Shown here: positions 51,679-61,149 of the stretch, piece by piece
Layout of the letters: every line of letters starts with the position of its first letter
How positions within the stretch are numbered: the stretch's first letter is position 1
Origin: Skermanella pratensis
GTDB lineage: Bacteria; Pseudomonadota; Alphaproteobacteria; Azospirillales; Azospirillaceae
Direction: 5' to 3'
Assembly: GCF_008843145.1 (NCBI RefSeq)
Contig: NZ_CP030265.1
Span: 1,223,001-1,287,000, forward strand
DNA length: 64,000 nt
Made by a program: the position numbers and the translations under genes
Notes under the pieces: generated by a model
Database searches by the model: none
What the model saw: only the letters and a program-made list of their open reading frames with translations
Told to the model about the DNA's origin: nothing

Positions 51679-52689
51679 TCAGGGGATCGGCCGGTCGCCG
51701 GCTTCCGGCGACATCTCCATCGCGCGCCTGCCGACGCCGACCGCCTCGGCCACCCGGCGGACGATGCCCCGCGTGACACGCCCGCCGAATCTCTGCGACG
51801 TGGTGACGGGTTGAAGCGCCATGGCGACGGATGCCGTGGCCATGGCCCTGAGCAGGCGCCGTTCCGCGAAATGGATGCTGGTGTTGCGGTAATACTGGCT
51901 GCCCAATCCGGCGATGGTCTCGCGAAGCCGCACGATGGCGGGGCGCGCCGCCTGGTTGGCGAGATAATGGTCCAGTTCCAGGTCGCCGCCGTCCAGGCGC
52001 GCCTTGTTCCTCGCCTCGATGAAGGAGAACAGGACGCGCTGCCTGGCGGACCGGTGGGCCGTCACGCTCTGGCCGTGGATCCTGTAGTGGGTCAGGACCT
52101 TGGGCAGAGTCCGGACCTGGCCCCGGTCGGCCAGCCGGCTCAGCAGCTCGATGTCCTCGGCGCCATCGAACCTCGGATCATACCCGCCGAGTTCCAGGGC
52201 GAGGTCGCTCCTGAACATGACGGTCGGGCCGAGGATATAGATCACCTTGCCGGTCCGGCGAATCTCTTCGAACTCCCCGGCGTCGACCGGACCGAGCTGG
52301 GTTCCGCGGAGCCGACGGCCTTGACGGCTGACGAGCCGCGCAGCGCCGCCCCAGCAGACCACCTCGGGATGGCGTTCGGCCGCCCTGATCTGGGTTTCGA
52401 GCCGGTCCGGCATGGCAATGTCGTCGGCATCCAGCCGCGCGATCCACGGGAACCTGGCCTCCAGCAAGCCGACATTGCAGTTCCTGCTGACGCCGCCATG
52501 CTGGTTGCGGATGAGCCTGATCCGTTCGTCCTTCTCGGCCAGTTCCTCGACGATCCCGATGGTATCGTCCGTGGAGCCGTCGTCACAAACCAGAAGTTCG
52601 AAATGCGGAAACGTCTGGGCGGTGATGCTGTCGATGGCTTCACGGATGAACGCCGCCGAATTGTAAGATGGCATGACAATGCTGATCAT
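51679..52689 (-). CDS. Family 2 glycosyltransferase
   Basis: The 336-residue protein has the GT-A fold signatures ISIVMPSYNSAAFIREAID, LLVCDDGSTDDT and the DxD-type RLDADDIAMPDRLE. About 100 residues follow the catalytic domain, without obvious transmembrane helices. It would add a sugar to a polysaccharide or protein using a nucleotide sugar. A GTG at 52698 is also in frame; I chose ATG 52689. No linked glycan pathway is visible. Confidence 0.88.
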   Translation of the reverse strand: MISIVMPSYNSAAFIREAIDSITAQTFPHFELLVCDDGSTDDTIGIVEELAEKDERIRLIRNQHGGVSRNCNVGLLEARFPWIARLDADDIAMPDRLETQIRAAERHPEVVCWGGAARLVSRQGRRLRGTQLGPVDAGEFEEIRRTGKVIYILGPTVMFRSDLALELGGYDPRFDGAEDIELLSRLADRGQVRTLPKVLTHYRIHGQSVTAHRSARQRVLFSFIEARNKARLDGGDLELDHYLANQAARPAIVRLRETIAGLGSQYYRNTSIHFAERRLLRAMATASVAMALQPVTTSQRFGGRVTRGIVRRVAEAVGVGRRAMEMSPEAGDRPIP

Positions 52690-53651
52690 GGTGCTCACAT
52701 GGGTTTTTCGTGACCGACGACGGCGGCGTGAGATCGATCGTGCTGTGAACGACCGGTTACGGGACAGGGGCGTGGATCAGCATTGTCGAAGCTTTGTCGG
52801 CAGCCAGATTTGATCGACCTCGCCCTATCATTCAAAACCTCCGGGGATCTTCGACAGAACTCTTGGGTGGGCGATTACCTGAATACATGGATACCGGGCA
52901 AATCGTTCCTGATCCGAATCAGTCTGATCTTTACCAGACGCCTTATTGATCCATGATTTACTATCGACGTGTCGCCGGCAGGGGTCAAATGCTAAGCTGT
53001 TTTAGGCCGATCGAGCACTCGAAAGAGCGAATTTTAACCAGAAGAAGCTAAAGTGCCTCTTGCGATGGTAAGAAGATAGCGGCAGGCGTCTGCAACAGTA
53101 TGTCTTTCAAAGAGAAGCTGATTCCGGTACTATCGAATTCGGTCAATAAATAGTTCTGTAACCTAATTTTTACTTCGACACTGTGGAGTAATGGTTTTGT
53201 CGTGCCGGTTGCTGCGGAAGGTGCGGTTTGGGTGGTTCGCAGGTCTCGTGCCTCTGGACCGATCCCTTGGTCGGAAACTTCATTGCGTCGGCCTTGCAAA
53301 AAAGACAACGAAATCTATCGATAAATTGCGTGGCAACTTCAGGCGGAGTTGCAGGCGGAACGCCGCCGCCGCGAGGACGTCCCGAATCACAAACGCTATT
53401 GTCCCGCCGCACCCGCAATGTCGGGCCGTTTTCATGCAGGCGACGCCGATTTGGTCGCTCATGTTCAAAGGATAATGGAATATTCATTCAATACTCAGTC
53501 TATATTATTCCAATCGTTAAGTGGCGATTTCGATTAGGAAAAACTCCCAAGGTCTTATCCAAAAGGGCATATGGACATTTTGCACCCGCCGGGAGCTATA
53601 TAGTTCATCTCTTGCGGAAACCAAATTTCGGTAAGATTGGTAAGTAATACG
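52690..53651. other. Long AT-richer intergenic gap
   Basis: These 962 bp are clearly lower in GC than the rest of the window. Open frames exist on both strands (for example 53170-53487 minus, 53228-53647 plus), but they overlap each other and none has a recognisable family. The centre, about 53200-53470, is more GC-rich than its flanks and could be a decayed gene. The 3' end must carry the promoter of the GMC oxidoreductase gene; I could not pin it down. I found no RNA gene or transposase. Confidence 0.5.
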
Positions 53652-55247
53652 ATGATCACAGATCTTCGAGGCTTGCCCGACGGAACATCAATCGAAACCG
53701 ATGTCTGTATCGTTGGCGCCGGTGCTGCCGGAATTACCTTGGCAATGGAACTGCTGGGGCATGATTTTCGCGTTTGCCTTCTTGAAAGTGGCGGACTGGA
53801 TTTCGAGGACGATATCCAAGCCTTGAACGACGGCGACTGCGTCGGCGAACATCGGGTCGACCTGCTGTGGAGTCGTCTGCGTTATTTCGGCGGAACCACT
53901 GGTCACTGGGGCGGCAACTGCGCGCCGCTCGACGAGCAGGATTTCGAGGAACGCGCCTGGGTGCCGGACAGCGGCTGGCCGTTCCCGAAATCGGAGCTGG
54001 ATGCCAGCTATCCCAAGGCCTACGAATACTGCGAACTGCCGTCGGCCAATTTCTCGGCCGACTACTGGGCGGCGCAGTCCGCGTCCTTCCGGGAGCGGCG
54101 GATCGCCCTGGCGGGCGATCCGATCGGCGAGAAGATCATGCTGAAAAGCCCGCCGACACGCTTCGGCGAGGTCTACCGGACAGCGCTGTCCAGGGCAGGA
54201 AACCGGTGCGACGTCTACCTTCACGCCAATGTCGTGGAGATCGAGACGACCGGGGAGGCCAGCCGGGTCACCGCCCTGAGGACCCGGGGCATCGACGGGC
54301 AGACCTGCCGCTTCCGGGCGGGCATCTATATCCTGGCGTCGGGCATCGAGAACGCGCGGCTGCTGCTGCTGTCGAACAGCGTGCGTCCCCAAGGGCTGGG
54401 CAACGACCACGATGTGGTCGGCCGCTATTTCATGGCGCACACCACCTTGCGCACCGGGCGGGCCATGCTGTCGCTGCCGGAGGGAACGGCCAGCTATTAC
54501 GCGACCCTCGGGTGGGAGCAGCGTTTCCTCAGCGAGGTGAATCCCTTCATCGACGCGCTGCAGCCGAGCCGCGCCGCGCAGCAGCGCGAGGGCATCCTGA
54601 ACAGCGTCGTGTTCTTCGAGGAGAGCTACGAGGGCGAAAAGACCCCCGGCTTTGTCGCGATGCGGCGGATCGCCAAGCAGATCGTCCATGGCCGCATGCC
54701 GTCCAACCTCGTGCATGACCTGGGCATCGTGGTCGGTGATCTGGACGAGGTGGTCAAGGCCCTCTACGCCCGGAGTTTCGGCGACCGCAGCTACAAGATC
54801 CTGCAGACCCGGTTCTTCTGCGAGCAGGCGCCCGACCGGGACAGCCGGGTCATGCTGGGGGACGATCTCGACGCCCTGGGGCAAAGGAAGCTGGTCCTGG
54901 ATTGGCGGCTGAACGACCTGGACAAACGCACGATCATCAGGACCCAGAATCTGCTGGCGGAGCAGTTCGGGGCACTCGGCGTCGGGCGTCTCCAGGTGGA
55001 GTTCGACTCCGAATCCGACCCGTGGCCCAAGGGCGTCGACTCCTCGGCCCATTTCATGGGGACGACCCGGATGAGCACCGATCCCCGCCGCGGCGTCGTC
55101 GACGGCGACTGCCGGGTCCACGGCATCGACAATCTTTACGTGGCCGGCGGGTCGGTGATGCCGACATCGGGTGCCACCATGGTGACCGTGAACATCGTGG
55201 CATTGGCCGTGCGCCTCGCGGGACACCTGCGGAGCCGGCTGAGTTGA
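53652..55247 (+). CDS. GMC family FAD-dependent oxidoreductase
   Basis: The 531-residue flavoprotein has the FAD-binding motif VCIVGAGAAGITLAMELL (18-35) and GGTTGHWGGNCAP. The C-terminal GMC part is HFMGTTRMSTDP and LYVAGGSVMPTSGATMVTVN, with the catalytic His of the family. It oxidises an alcohol or sugar with FAD; substrate unknown. ATG 53652 is used; an earlier TTG at 53637 is less likely. The next gene looks like a Tat-exported small partner, as in known GMC dehydrogenase operons. Confidence 0.9.
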   Translation: MITDLRGLPDGTSIETDVCIVGAGAAGITLAMELLGHDFRVCLLESGGLDFEDDIQALNDGDCVGEHRVDLLWSRLRYFGGTTGHWGGNCAPLDEQDFEERAWVPDSGWPFPKSELDASYPKAYEYCELPSANFSADYWAAQSASFRERRIALAGDPIGEKIMLKSPPTRFGEVYRTALSRAGNRCDVYLHANVVEIETTGEASRVTALRTRGIDGQTCRFRAGIYILASGIENARLLLLSNSVRPQGLGNDHDVVGRYFMAHTTLRTGRAMLSLPEGTASYYATLGWEQRFLSEVNPFIDALQPSRAAQQREGILNSVVFFEESYEGEKTPGFVAMRRIAKQIVHGRMPSNLVHDLGIVVGDLDEVVKALYARSFGDRSYKILQTRFFCEQAPDRDSRVMLGDDLDALGQRKLVLDWRLNDLDKRTIIRTQNLLAEQFGALGVGRLQVEFDSESDPWPKGVDSSAHFMGTTRMSTDPRRGVVDGDCRVHGIDNLYVAGGSVMPTSGATMVTVNIVALAVRLAGHLRSRLS

Positions 55248-55278
55248 ACCGGGAGAATTTCCCGAGCGGAGACCGACG

Positions 55279-55644
55279 ATGAACCGACGCGAAATCCTCG
55301 CCACCGCCGCCGCGGCGGGCCTGCTGTGCGCCTCGCCGGGATCGGCCCGCGCCGTCGCCGCCCCGCCGGAAGCCCGGCGGCTGCTCGCCCTGCTGCGCTC
55401 CCCGGCGGCGGCGCGCCGCATCGGCCTGGCATACCTGGAAACTTCGGTAGACGAAGCGGACCCGGCCAAGCTGGTCGCGCTGATCGTCGGCGACGGCGTG
55501 GATCGCGGGACTGCGGACGGCGACCTGCTCCGCCACGTGGCGGAACGCCAGCGGGCCGACTTCGCCGCGGGCCGGACGGTCAAGCTCGACGGCTGGGTGC
55601 TGTCCCGCACCGAAGCCCGCCTGTATGCCCTTGCCGCGGTTTGA
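55279..55644 (+). CDS. Tat-signal small protein, GMC dehydrogenase partner
   Basis: The 121-residue protein starts with a twin-Arg type signal (MNRREILATAAAAGLLCASP). Its C-terminus, DGWVLSRTEARLYALAAV, is the motif common to small proteins encoded beside GMC oxidoreductases. It lies 31 bp after that gene. By analogy it is an accessory or small subunit exported with the flavoprotein. This is inferred from pattern and neighbourhood. Confidence 0.75.
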   Translation: MNRREILATAAAAGLLCASPGSARAVAAPPEARRLLALLRSPAAARRIGLAYLETSVDEADPAKLVALIVGDGVDRGTADGDLLRHVAERQRADFAAGRTVKLDGWVLSRTEARLYALAAV

Positions 55645-55654
55645 TTTTCCCGAC

Positions 55655-55740
55655 TGGTGCCCGCTGCCGGGATCGAACCGGCACGACCAAAGGTCGAGGG
55701 ATTTTAAGTCCCTTGCGTCTACCAATTCCGCCAAGCGGGC
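55655..55740 (-). tRNA. tRNA-Leu (UAA)
   Basis: On the minus strand an 86-nt tRNA can be folded. The acceptor stem is GCCCGCT/AGCGGGC with discriminator A and an encoded CCA (TGG on the plus strand at 55655-55657). The D arm has TTGGCGGAATTGGTAGACGC, the anticodon arm is GGGAC-TTAAAA-TCCC with anticodon UAA, and the T arm contains GGTTCGATCC. A long variable arm fits class II Leu tRNA. Confidence 0.95.
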
Positions 55741-55827
55741 ACGGGGGAGAAGCGAGACACCCTAATCCGCCCACGCACGCCCCGCAAGCACCTTGCCGAA
55801 GGCGGTTGCAAAGCCATCTAGCGGGGC

Positions 55828-55998
55828 ATGGACAACATCAATTGGCTTGGTCTGACATCCCTGCTGCTGGTCGCCATCCTGGTGGGGCCGGCGGCCTTCC
55901 GCATGAACCGCGGCGGCCAATGGCTGCCCAAGGTGGCGGTCTGGCTCGCGATCCTGGTCGGGCTGATGTTCGTGTACCAGACCTTCGGGCCGTTCTGA
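55828..55998 (+). CDS. 56-residue two-helix membrane protein
   Basis: ATG 55828 opens MDNINWLGLTSLLLVAILVG, then PAAFRMNRGGQWLPKVAVWL and AILVGLMFVYQTFGPF before TGA. Two hydrophobic helices are joined by a basic loop. Similar helices form the N-terminus of retroviral-type aspartyl proteases (TIGR02281) in this class, but the protease is missing here. It lies just after the tRNA on the opposite strand. Confidence 0.6.
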   Translation: MDNINWLGLTSLLLVAILVGPAAFRMNRGGQWLPKVAVWLAILVGLMFVYQTFGPF

Positions 55999-56015
55999 CC
56001 CGAAAGCCCGTTCCG

Positions 56016-56264
56016 TCAATCGTGGTCGAACATGCCGTTCATCGTCATGACGCCGATGGCCATGGCGACGGTTCCGAACGTCGTCATCAGTCCGAAGAAC
56101 AGCAGCAGGATGGCCAGGACGCCGCCGTCGCTCTGCCCCATCAGGGTGCGCAGGCTGGCGATGTCGAGCAGCAGCAGGCCGGTCGCCAGCACACCGCCGC
56201 CCGCCGCACCGCTCGTCAGGTGCTTCAGCAGGAACATCACCAGGCGCTTCTCGAACGTCCTCAT
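56016..56264 (-). CDS. Small two-helix membrane protein
   Basis: The 82-residue product starts MRTFEKRLVMFLLKHLTSGA. It has two hydrophobic helices (GGGVLATGLLLLDIASLR and AILLLFFGLMTTFGTVAMAI). The longer frame to 56465 enters the CinA-like gene and is spurious. It is 82 bp downstream of the CinA-like gene and convergent with the 56-residue protein. Function unknown. Confidence 0.65.
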   Translation of the reverse strand: MRTFEKRLVMFLLKHLTSGAAGGGVLATGLLLLDIASLRTLMGQSDGGVLAILLLFFGLMTTFGTVAMAIGVMTMNGMFDHD

Positions 56265-56346
56265 GAAGAGGTAGGTGGGTCGCCGAGGCCCTGCGGCAAA
56301 CTGTCGCTGACGTGATTCGCCGGAACCAGCCGTCAGGCGTACTCCC

Positions 56347-57117
56347 TCAGGAATACCCCACCGTGACCGACGGCTCGCCGCCCAGATCGCGGACCAGGGC
56401 CGCCACCGCCCCGGTCGCCTCTTCCAGCATGGCCTCGTCGGTGCCGTGCAGCACCAGGCTGACACCGTATTCCTTGTTCCGGAGATAGGGATAGCTGCCG
56501 ATCTCGATCTCGGGGAAACGCTTCTGCACGGCTTCCAGCCCTTCGGCCAGCGTTCCCTCGGGCAGACCGCAGCTCACCGTCCGGGCCAGCATGCGGGCAC
56601 CACCGCGCAGCCGGGGCAGCAGGTTCTCCACCATGCCCTGCATGATCATCGGCACGCCGGCCAGTACGAACACGTTGCCGATCTGGAAGCCGGGAGCCTT
56701 GCTGACCGGGTTGTCGATCAGGATCCCCCCGGCCGGGACGTTGGCCATGCGCAGGCGCGCCTCGTTGATCTGGTCGGTCTTGTAGTGGGCCTGAAGCCGC
56801 GCGACCGCCTCGGCGTTCCGTTCCAGCGCCACGCCGAACGCCTTGGCGACGCATTCCGACGTGATGTCGTCGTGGGTCGGCCCGATGCCGCCCGTGGTGA
56901 AGACATAGGTATAGCGGGCACGCAGCGCGTTGACCGCGTCGATGATCTCGGCCTCCAGGTCGGGGACGACCCTGGCCTCGCGCAGGCGGATGCCGATGCC
57001 GTTCAGCTTCTCCGCCAGGAAGGGCAGGTTGGCATCCTTGGTCCGCCCCGACAGGATCTCGTTGCCGATGATGAGCAGGGCGGCGGTGACTTCCGCCTCC
57101 CGGGTGTGCTGGGTCAT
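56347..57117 (-). CDS. CinA N-terminal/MoaB-like molybdopterin-binding domain protein
   Basis: The 256-residue protein has LIIGNEILSGRTKDAN and the cofactor-binding FTTGGIGPTHDDITSE of the MoCF-binding fold, plus VFVLAGVPMIMQGMVE. It lacks the C-terminal nicotinamide deamidase domain of full CinA. Similar stand-alone proteins are common in alphaproteobacteria; the exact role is not established. Confidence 0.88.
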   Translation of the reverse strand: MTQHTREAEVTAALLIIGNEILSGRTKDANLPFLAEKLNGIGIRLREARVVPDLEAEIIDAVNALRARYTYVFTTGGIGPTHDDITSECVAKAFGVALERNAEAVARLQAHYKTDQINEARLRMANVPAGGILIDNPVSKAPGFQIGNVFVLAGVPMIMQGMVENLLPRLRGGARMLARTVSCGLPEGTLAEGLEAVQKRFPEIEIGSYPYLRNKEYGVSLVLHGTDEAMLEEATGAVAALVRDLGGEPSVTVGYS

Positions 57118-57224
57118 GGTCGCGCTTCTTCCCTGATTAGCCGTGCCGGCTTGTAAAGCAGTCCTGGTTCAACAGGCCACGGACGGGAAAGTCGGGGATC
57201 GGCGCGCCGATGGCAAGCGTCCGG

Positions 57225-59369
57225 TCAGCGCTGGTCCAGCATACGGCGCACCGTTTGCGCCAGGATCCCGGCTTCGACCGGCTTGATCAGGATCTGCCCG
57301 ATCTCCGGGTCCAGGCCCAGCTCGGTGACCGGATCGCCATAGCCGCTGCACAGGATCACCGGCAGCCGGGGGAAATCCTCCGCCAGCCGGGCCGCCAGAT
57401 CCTGGCCCGACATGCCCGGCATCATCTGATCGGAAATCACAAGGTCCCAGGCGCCGGGCTCCTCCCGGATCACGGACAGCGCCTCCTCCGCGCTGATGCA
57501 GCAGCCCACCTCGTAGCCGAGCCGTTCGAGGCCCTGGGCGATCACGCTGGACACCATGTCCTCGTCGTCGACGATCAGGATGCGCTCGCTGCCGCGCGGC
57601 GCGCTGGCCGCCCAGTGGGCCTGCTCGACCACGGCGCCCTCAAGGGTCGGCAGATAGACCTGGAAGCGCGTGCCCTCGCCGGGCTTGCTCTCGACCATCA
57701 TCGCGCCGCGATGGGCGCTGACGATGCCGTGGACGGCGGCCAGCCCGAGCCCGGTGCCCTTGCCGACCCCCTTGGTGGTGAAGAACGGCTCCAGCATGCG
57801 GCCCATCACCTCGACCGGCATCCCGGACCCGCTGTCGGAAACGGTCAGCCGCACGTAGCGGACCGGATGTTCCCGGTTGATCGGCAGCACGCCGATCCAC
57901 ATGCGGGTCGAACCGGGACGGTCGCCGGGGCCGATCCGGGCCGGTATCAGGTCGCCGCGCAGGTCCAGGTCCTCGCGCAGCCCCTCCGCGCAGCCGCCGT
58001 CCAGCGTCGGCATGTCGATCTCCAGCGCCAGTTCGCCCGGCCCGGTGCCGATCGCGTCGGCCGCGTTGACGCACAGGTTCATCAGGACCTGGCTCATCTG
58101 GGTCGGGTTGGCGTGGACCAGCGCCGAGGTCGCATCGACGCGGCAGGTCAGGTTGATCGACTTGGGCAATGTCGCGCGCAGCAGGGCGACCGTCTCGTCC
58201 AGCACCGCGATCATGTTGACGGTCTCGCGCTCCACGCCCTCGGACCGGCTGAAGGCCAGGATCTGCTGGACCAGCCGCTTGGCGCGCTCGCCCGCGACCA
58301 TGAGTTGCACGGCGAATTCGTGCTCCGGCGCGGCCGGGTCGAGGTCCTCGACCAGGAACGAGGCGTAGCCCATCATGGCGGCCAGGATGTTGTTGAAGTC
58401 GTGGGCGATGCCGCCGGCCAGCCGGCCGATCGCCTCCAGCTTCTGGGCCTGGTGGAACTGCTCGGTCAGGCGGGCGCGCTCTTCCTCGGCGCGCCGGCGT
58501 TCGCTGATGTCGCGCACGATGTAGACCATGCCGCCGTCGTCGAGCGCGGTCAGCGTCAGGTCCTGGGCGAAGGTGCTGCCGTCGCTGCGGCGGCCGGTCA
58601 CCTCCCCGCGCCAGCGCCCCTCCTCGATCAGGCGGGGCAGCGCGTCGGACTGCAGGTGGACCCGCTCGGCGGCGGCGTAGAGCGACAGCCAGCTCCGTCC
58701 CAGCAGGTCGCGGGTGTCGTAGAAGCCGTGCATGCGGGCGTGGCTGTCGTTCAGGTAGGTGAAGGTGCCCGCCTGGTCGAGGATCGCGACGCCGTCGGCC
58801 GACGCCTCCAGCGCCGTCAGCCGGTGCCGCAGCAGGTGCTCGGCCTGCTTCTGGGCCGTGATGTCGGTGAAGACGCTGACGGTGTCTCCCCCCGCCGTGC
58901 GGCGGCGATCGATCAGGAGCACCCGGCCGTCGCCCAGGGTCTCCTCCCACGGCGCGCCGTGGGGAGCCGCTTCGCGGGACGGCGCCGGCGCAAGCTCGCC
59001 GCGCACGCGGAGATAATCCCCGTTCCCGAACACCACCGCGCCGCCGGCATCCAGCAGCATGAAGCCCCCCGGCGCCGAATCGATCGCTTCCCGCAGCCGC
59101 ATCAGGGAGGCGACGGCGGACGCCTCCGCCTGCCGGGCGGCTTCGCCGCGGCGCTCGGCATTCCGCGCCCTGCGCCAAAGGGCGAGAACCGCCGCCGCGC
59201 CGATGCCCAGGCCGATCGCCATGCCTTCCAGCGTCGGCCGGTCGGCGATGCCGGTCAGCGTCAGGCCGGCCATCGCCGACGCCAGGACCGCGCAGGTGGC
59301 CAGGGCCGGCCACGATGCCCGGGGCTGTCCCAGCCCCGCGCCGGGGTGATCCGCGCGCCGGGTCATCAC
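57225..59369 (-). CDS. PAS hybrid histidine kinase with C-terminal receiver
   Basis: The 714-residue protein starts with two hydrophobic helices (~20-65), then a PAS-like segment (~95-180) and a second PAS (~185-295). HisKA follows with His323 ([17 protein letters not shown]), then HATPase ([29 protein letters not shown]). The receiver ends the protein with Asp647 ([11 protein letters not shown]). The DFNNILA type H box is common in NtrB-like and cell-cycle kinases. It overlaps the upstream LuxR regulator by 4 bp (ATGA), so the two form a probable signalling pair. Confidence 0.92.
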   Translation of the reverse strand: MMTRRADHPGAGLGQPRASWPALATCAVLASAMAGLTLTGIADRPTLEGMAIGLGIGAAAVLALWRRARNAERRGEAARQAEASAVASLMRLREAIDSAPGGFMLLDAGGAVVFGNGDYLRVRGELAPAPSREAAPHGAPWEETLGDGRVLLIDRRRTAGGDTVSVFTDITAQKQAEHLLRHRLTALEASADGVAILDQAGTFTYLNDSHARMHGFYDTRDLLGRSWLSLYAAAERVHLQSDALPRLIEEGRWRGEVTGRRSDGSTFAQDLTLTALDDGGMVYIVRDISERRRAEEERARLTEQFHQAQKLEAIGRLAGGIAHDFNNILAAMMGYASFLVEDLDPAAPEHEFAVQLMVAGERAKRLVQQILAFSRSEGVERETVNMIAVLDETVALLRATLPKSINLTCRVDATSALVHANPTQMSQVLMNLCVNAADAIGTGPGELALEIDMPTLDGGCAEGLREDLDLRGDLIPARIGPGDRPGSTRMWIGVLPINREHPVRYVRLTVSDSGSGMPVEVMGRMLEPFFTTKGVGKGTGLGLAAVHGIVSAHRGAMMVESKPGEGTRFQVYLPTLEGAVVEQAHWAASAPRGSERILIVDDEDMVSSVIAQGLERLGYEVGCCISAEEALSVIREEPGAWDLVISDQMMPGMSGQDLAARLAEDFPRLPVILCSGYGDPVTELGLDPEIGQILIKPVEAGILAQTVRRMLDQR

Positions 59370-59989
59370 TGCAGCCGGCGCGCCTCCTGCGCCCGCAGCG
59401 CGGCCTGGGTCCGGTTCTTGGCGCCCAGCTTGCGGCAGATGCCGCGGATATGCAGCTTGATGGTGACTTCCTGAAGCTCCAGGGCCCGGGCGATCTCCTT
59501 GTTGGACCAGCCCTTCTCCAGGTATTGGAGGACCTCCCGCTCGCGCTGGGTCAGCAGGGCGTGGCCGTCCGCCTCGGCGGCCTCATAGGCCGGGGCGTCC
59601 ACCGCGCCGAAGGGGACGAACTTTTCCCCCGCCATGATCAGGCGGATCGCCGAGACCAGCGCGGGGCCGGTCAGCGTCTTGGGCAGGAAGCCCTGCGCGC
59701 CCAGGTCGATCGCGGTCCGCACGTCCTCGTGGCTGGCGCCGCCGGACATGATCACCACGGGAACGTCGGGAAGCCGTTCGCGCATCCTGCGCAGTCCGTC
59801 CAGGCCGTCCATGCCGGGCATCCTCAGGTCGAGGATGACCAATGCGAAGTCGCCGGCTTCGTCGACCGCCTTGTAGGCCGTGGTGAAGCTGTCGGCCGAC
59901 ACGATCTCGGCATCGGGCTCCAAGCGTTCGATATAGCTTTTCAGCGCATCCCGAACCATGTTGTGGTCGTCGGCGAGCAGAATACGCAT
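59366..59989 (-). CDS. NarL/LuxR-type response regulator
   Basis: The 207-residue protein has a receiver with Asp7-Asp8, Asp54 (VILDLRMPGMDG) and Lys104, then a helix-turn-helix (residues ~140-195: LTQREREVLQYLEKGWSNKE, KLHIRGICRKLGAKNRTQAA). It should bind DNA as a dimer after phosphorylation, probably by the kinase it overlaps. A start three codons upstream at 59998 is possible; ATG 59989 begins MRILLADDH. Confidence 0.92.
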   Translation of the reverse strand: MRILLADDHNMVRDALKSYIERLEPDAEIVSADSFTTAYKAVDEAGDFALVILDLRMPGMDGLDGLRRMRERLPDVPVVIMSGGASHEDVRTAIDLGAQGFLPKTLTGPALVSAIRLIMAGEKFVPFGAVDAPAYEAAEADGHALLTQREREVLQYLEKGWSNKEIARALELQEVTIKLHIRGICRKLGAKNRTQAALRAQEARRLQ

Positions 59990-60122
59990 GCTAAGCAATC
60001 CCGAGGTACGAGTTGCTTCAGCTATATCATAAAAAGTTAGTCAAACCTTACCCAGGCGCCTTGATACCTATACGAAAGTTCGGGGTGGTCCGCTGGCCGG
60101 CGGAAGGGCGGAAAGGGTCGCC

Positions 60123-60632
60123 ATGATTCTTCCGGACGTCCTCGCCCCGGGCCTCGACCTCGTGCTGTGCGGCACGGCGCCCAGCCGCGCCTCCAAGGAG
60201 GCTGCCGCCTATTACGCCAAGCCGGGAAACCGGTTCTGGCCGACGCTGCACCTCGTCGGCCTGACGCCCCGCCTGCTGAAGCCCCATGAATATGGAGAGG
60301 TGATCCGGTTCGGGCTGGGACTGACCGACCTGTGCAAAACCGAATGGGGCAGCGACCAGGAGCTGACGAAACACTGTTTCGACGTCTCCGGCTTCATCGC
60401 CAAGATCGACCGCCACAGGCCGGCCGCGGTCGCCTTCGACAGCAAGAACGCCGGCAAGACCTTCTTCCGGCGCGCGGCCGTCCGGTACGGCCTTCAGGAG
60501 GAGACCCTGTTCGGCGCCGCGATCTTCATCGTGCCGTCGCCGTCGGGCCGCGCGCGCAGCCACTGGGATACGGCGCCCTGGCAGGAGTTGGGCGAGTTCG
60601 TGGCCCGGCGTCGCGCCGCCCGCGGTTCCTGA
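60123..60632 (+). CDS. mug: Mug/TDG-type mismatch-specific DNA glycosylase
   Basis: The 169-residue protein has YYAKPGNRFWPTLHLVGLTP and LGLTDLCKTEWGSD, typical of the family. Motif 1 is LVLCGTAPSRAS and motif 2 is VPSPSGRARSHW. E. coli Mug has GINPG with the catalytic Asn, where Ala stands here. Related alphaproteobacterial enzymes also lack that Asn, so activity may differ. It removes uracil or thymine mispaired with G in other members. Unlinked to neighbouring regulators. Confidence 0.85.
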   Translation: MILPDVLAPGLDLVLCGTAPSRASKEAAAYYAKPGNRFWPTLHLVGLTPRLLKPHEYGEVIRFGLGLTDLCKTEWGSDQELTKHCFDVSGFIAKIDRHRPAAVAFDSKNAGKTFFRRAAVRYGLQEETLFGAAIFIVPSPSGRARSHWDTAPWQELGEFVARRRAARGS

Positions 60633-60825
60633 GCGCGCGAAAGCGCGGCGGGGCGTCGCTATGGCCTGCGTATTACCTCTTTAGTATTATTTGACGATGG
60701 ACCTGTGCCCGCGGTTCTGGTAACAGACAGGCAACGGGACAGTCCTTTGCACCCGGAAGTTTCACTTGTTTGAAGCGAAATGCATTGGCCGGTCGGCCTG
60801 ACCGGGCCGCGGGGGTAGATGGGAC

Positions 60826-61149
60826 GTGGCCGATTTATTGCCCCTGATTCATTCCGAGGACGAGGCCGGCAAGGCCACTCTGAGCCTGCCGGACGACCTC
60901 GACCTGCCGGTCGCCGCGTCCCTGGTGGAGAGCCTGCGGGCAGCTTTCAGCGAATACTCGGACATCGTCGTGATCGCCGCGACGGTGGAACGGGCAAGCA
61001 CGGCCGCCGTGCAGGCGCTGGTGGCGGCGACGCGGCATGCGGAGGGAACCGGACAGCGCTTCGCGATCGCCGCGCCGTCCGATGTCCTGACCGATGTGTG
61101 CGGGGACCTCGGCTTGGCCGGTTGGCTTAAGGAGTGGAGCCTGAAATGA
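60826..61149 (+). CDS. STAS domain protein, chemotaxis operon
   Basis: The 107-residue protein starts at GTG 60826. The STAS pattern includes TLSLPDDLDLPVAASLVESL and VVIAATVERASTAAVQALVA, with a Thr/Ser region where anti-sigma antagonists are phosphorylated. In chemotaxis operons such proteins (CheS-like) may bind or modulate CheA. It overlaps cheY by 4 bp (ATGA), so it is co-translated. The upstream gap of 193 bp should hold the operon promoter, but I saw no clear match. Confidence 0.75.
   Translation: MADLLPLIHSEDEAGKATLSLPDDLDLPVAASLVESLRAAFSEYSDIVVIAATVERASTAAVQALVAATRHAEGTGQRFAIAAPSDVLTDVCGDLGLAGWLKEWSLK

Noticed and set aside
53170-53487. Possible transposase or zinc-finger-like gene in the AT-richer gap
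   Set aside because: Both strands have overlapping frames, neither shows a known motif set or codon bias.
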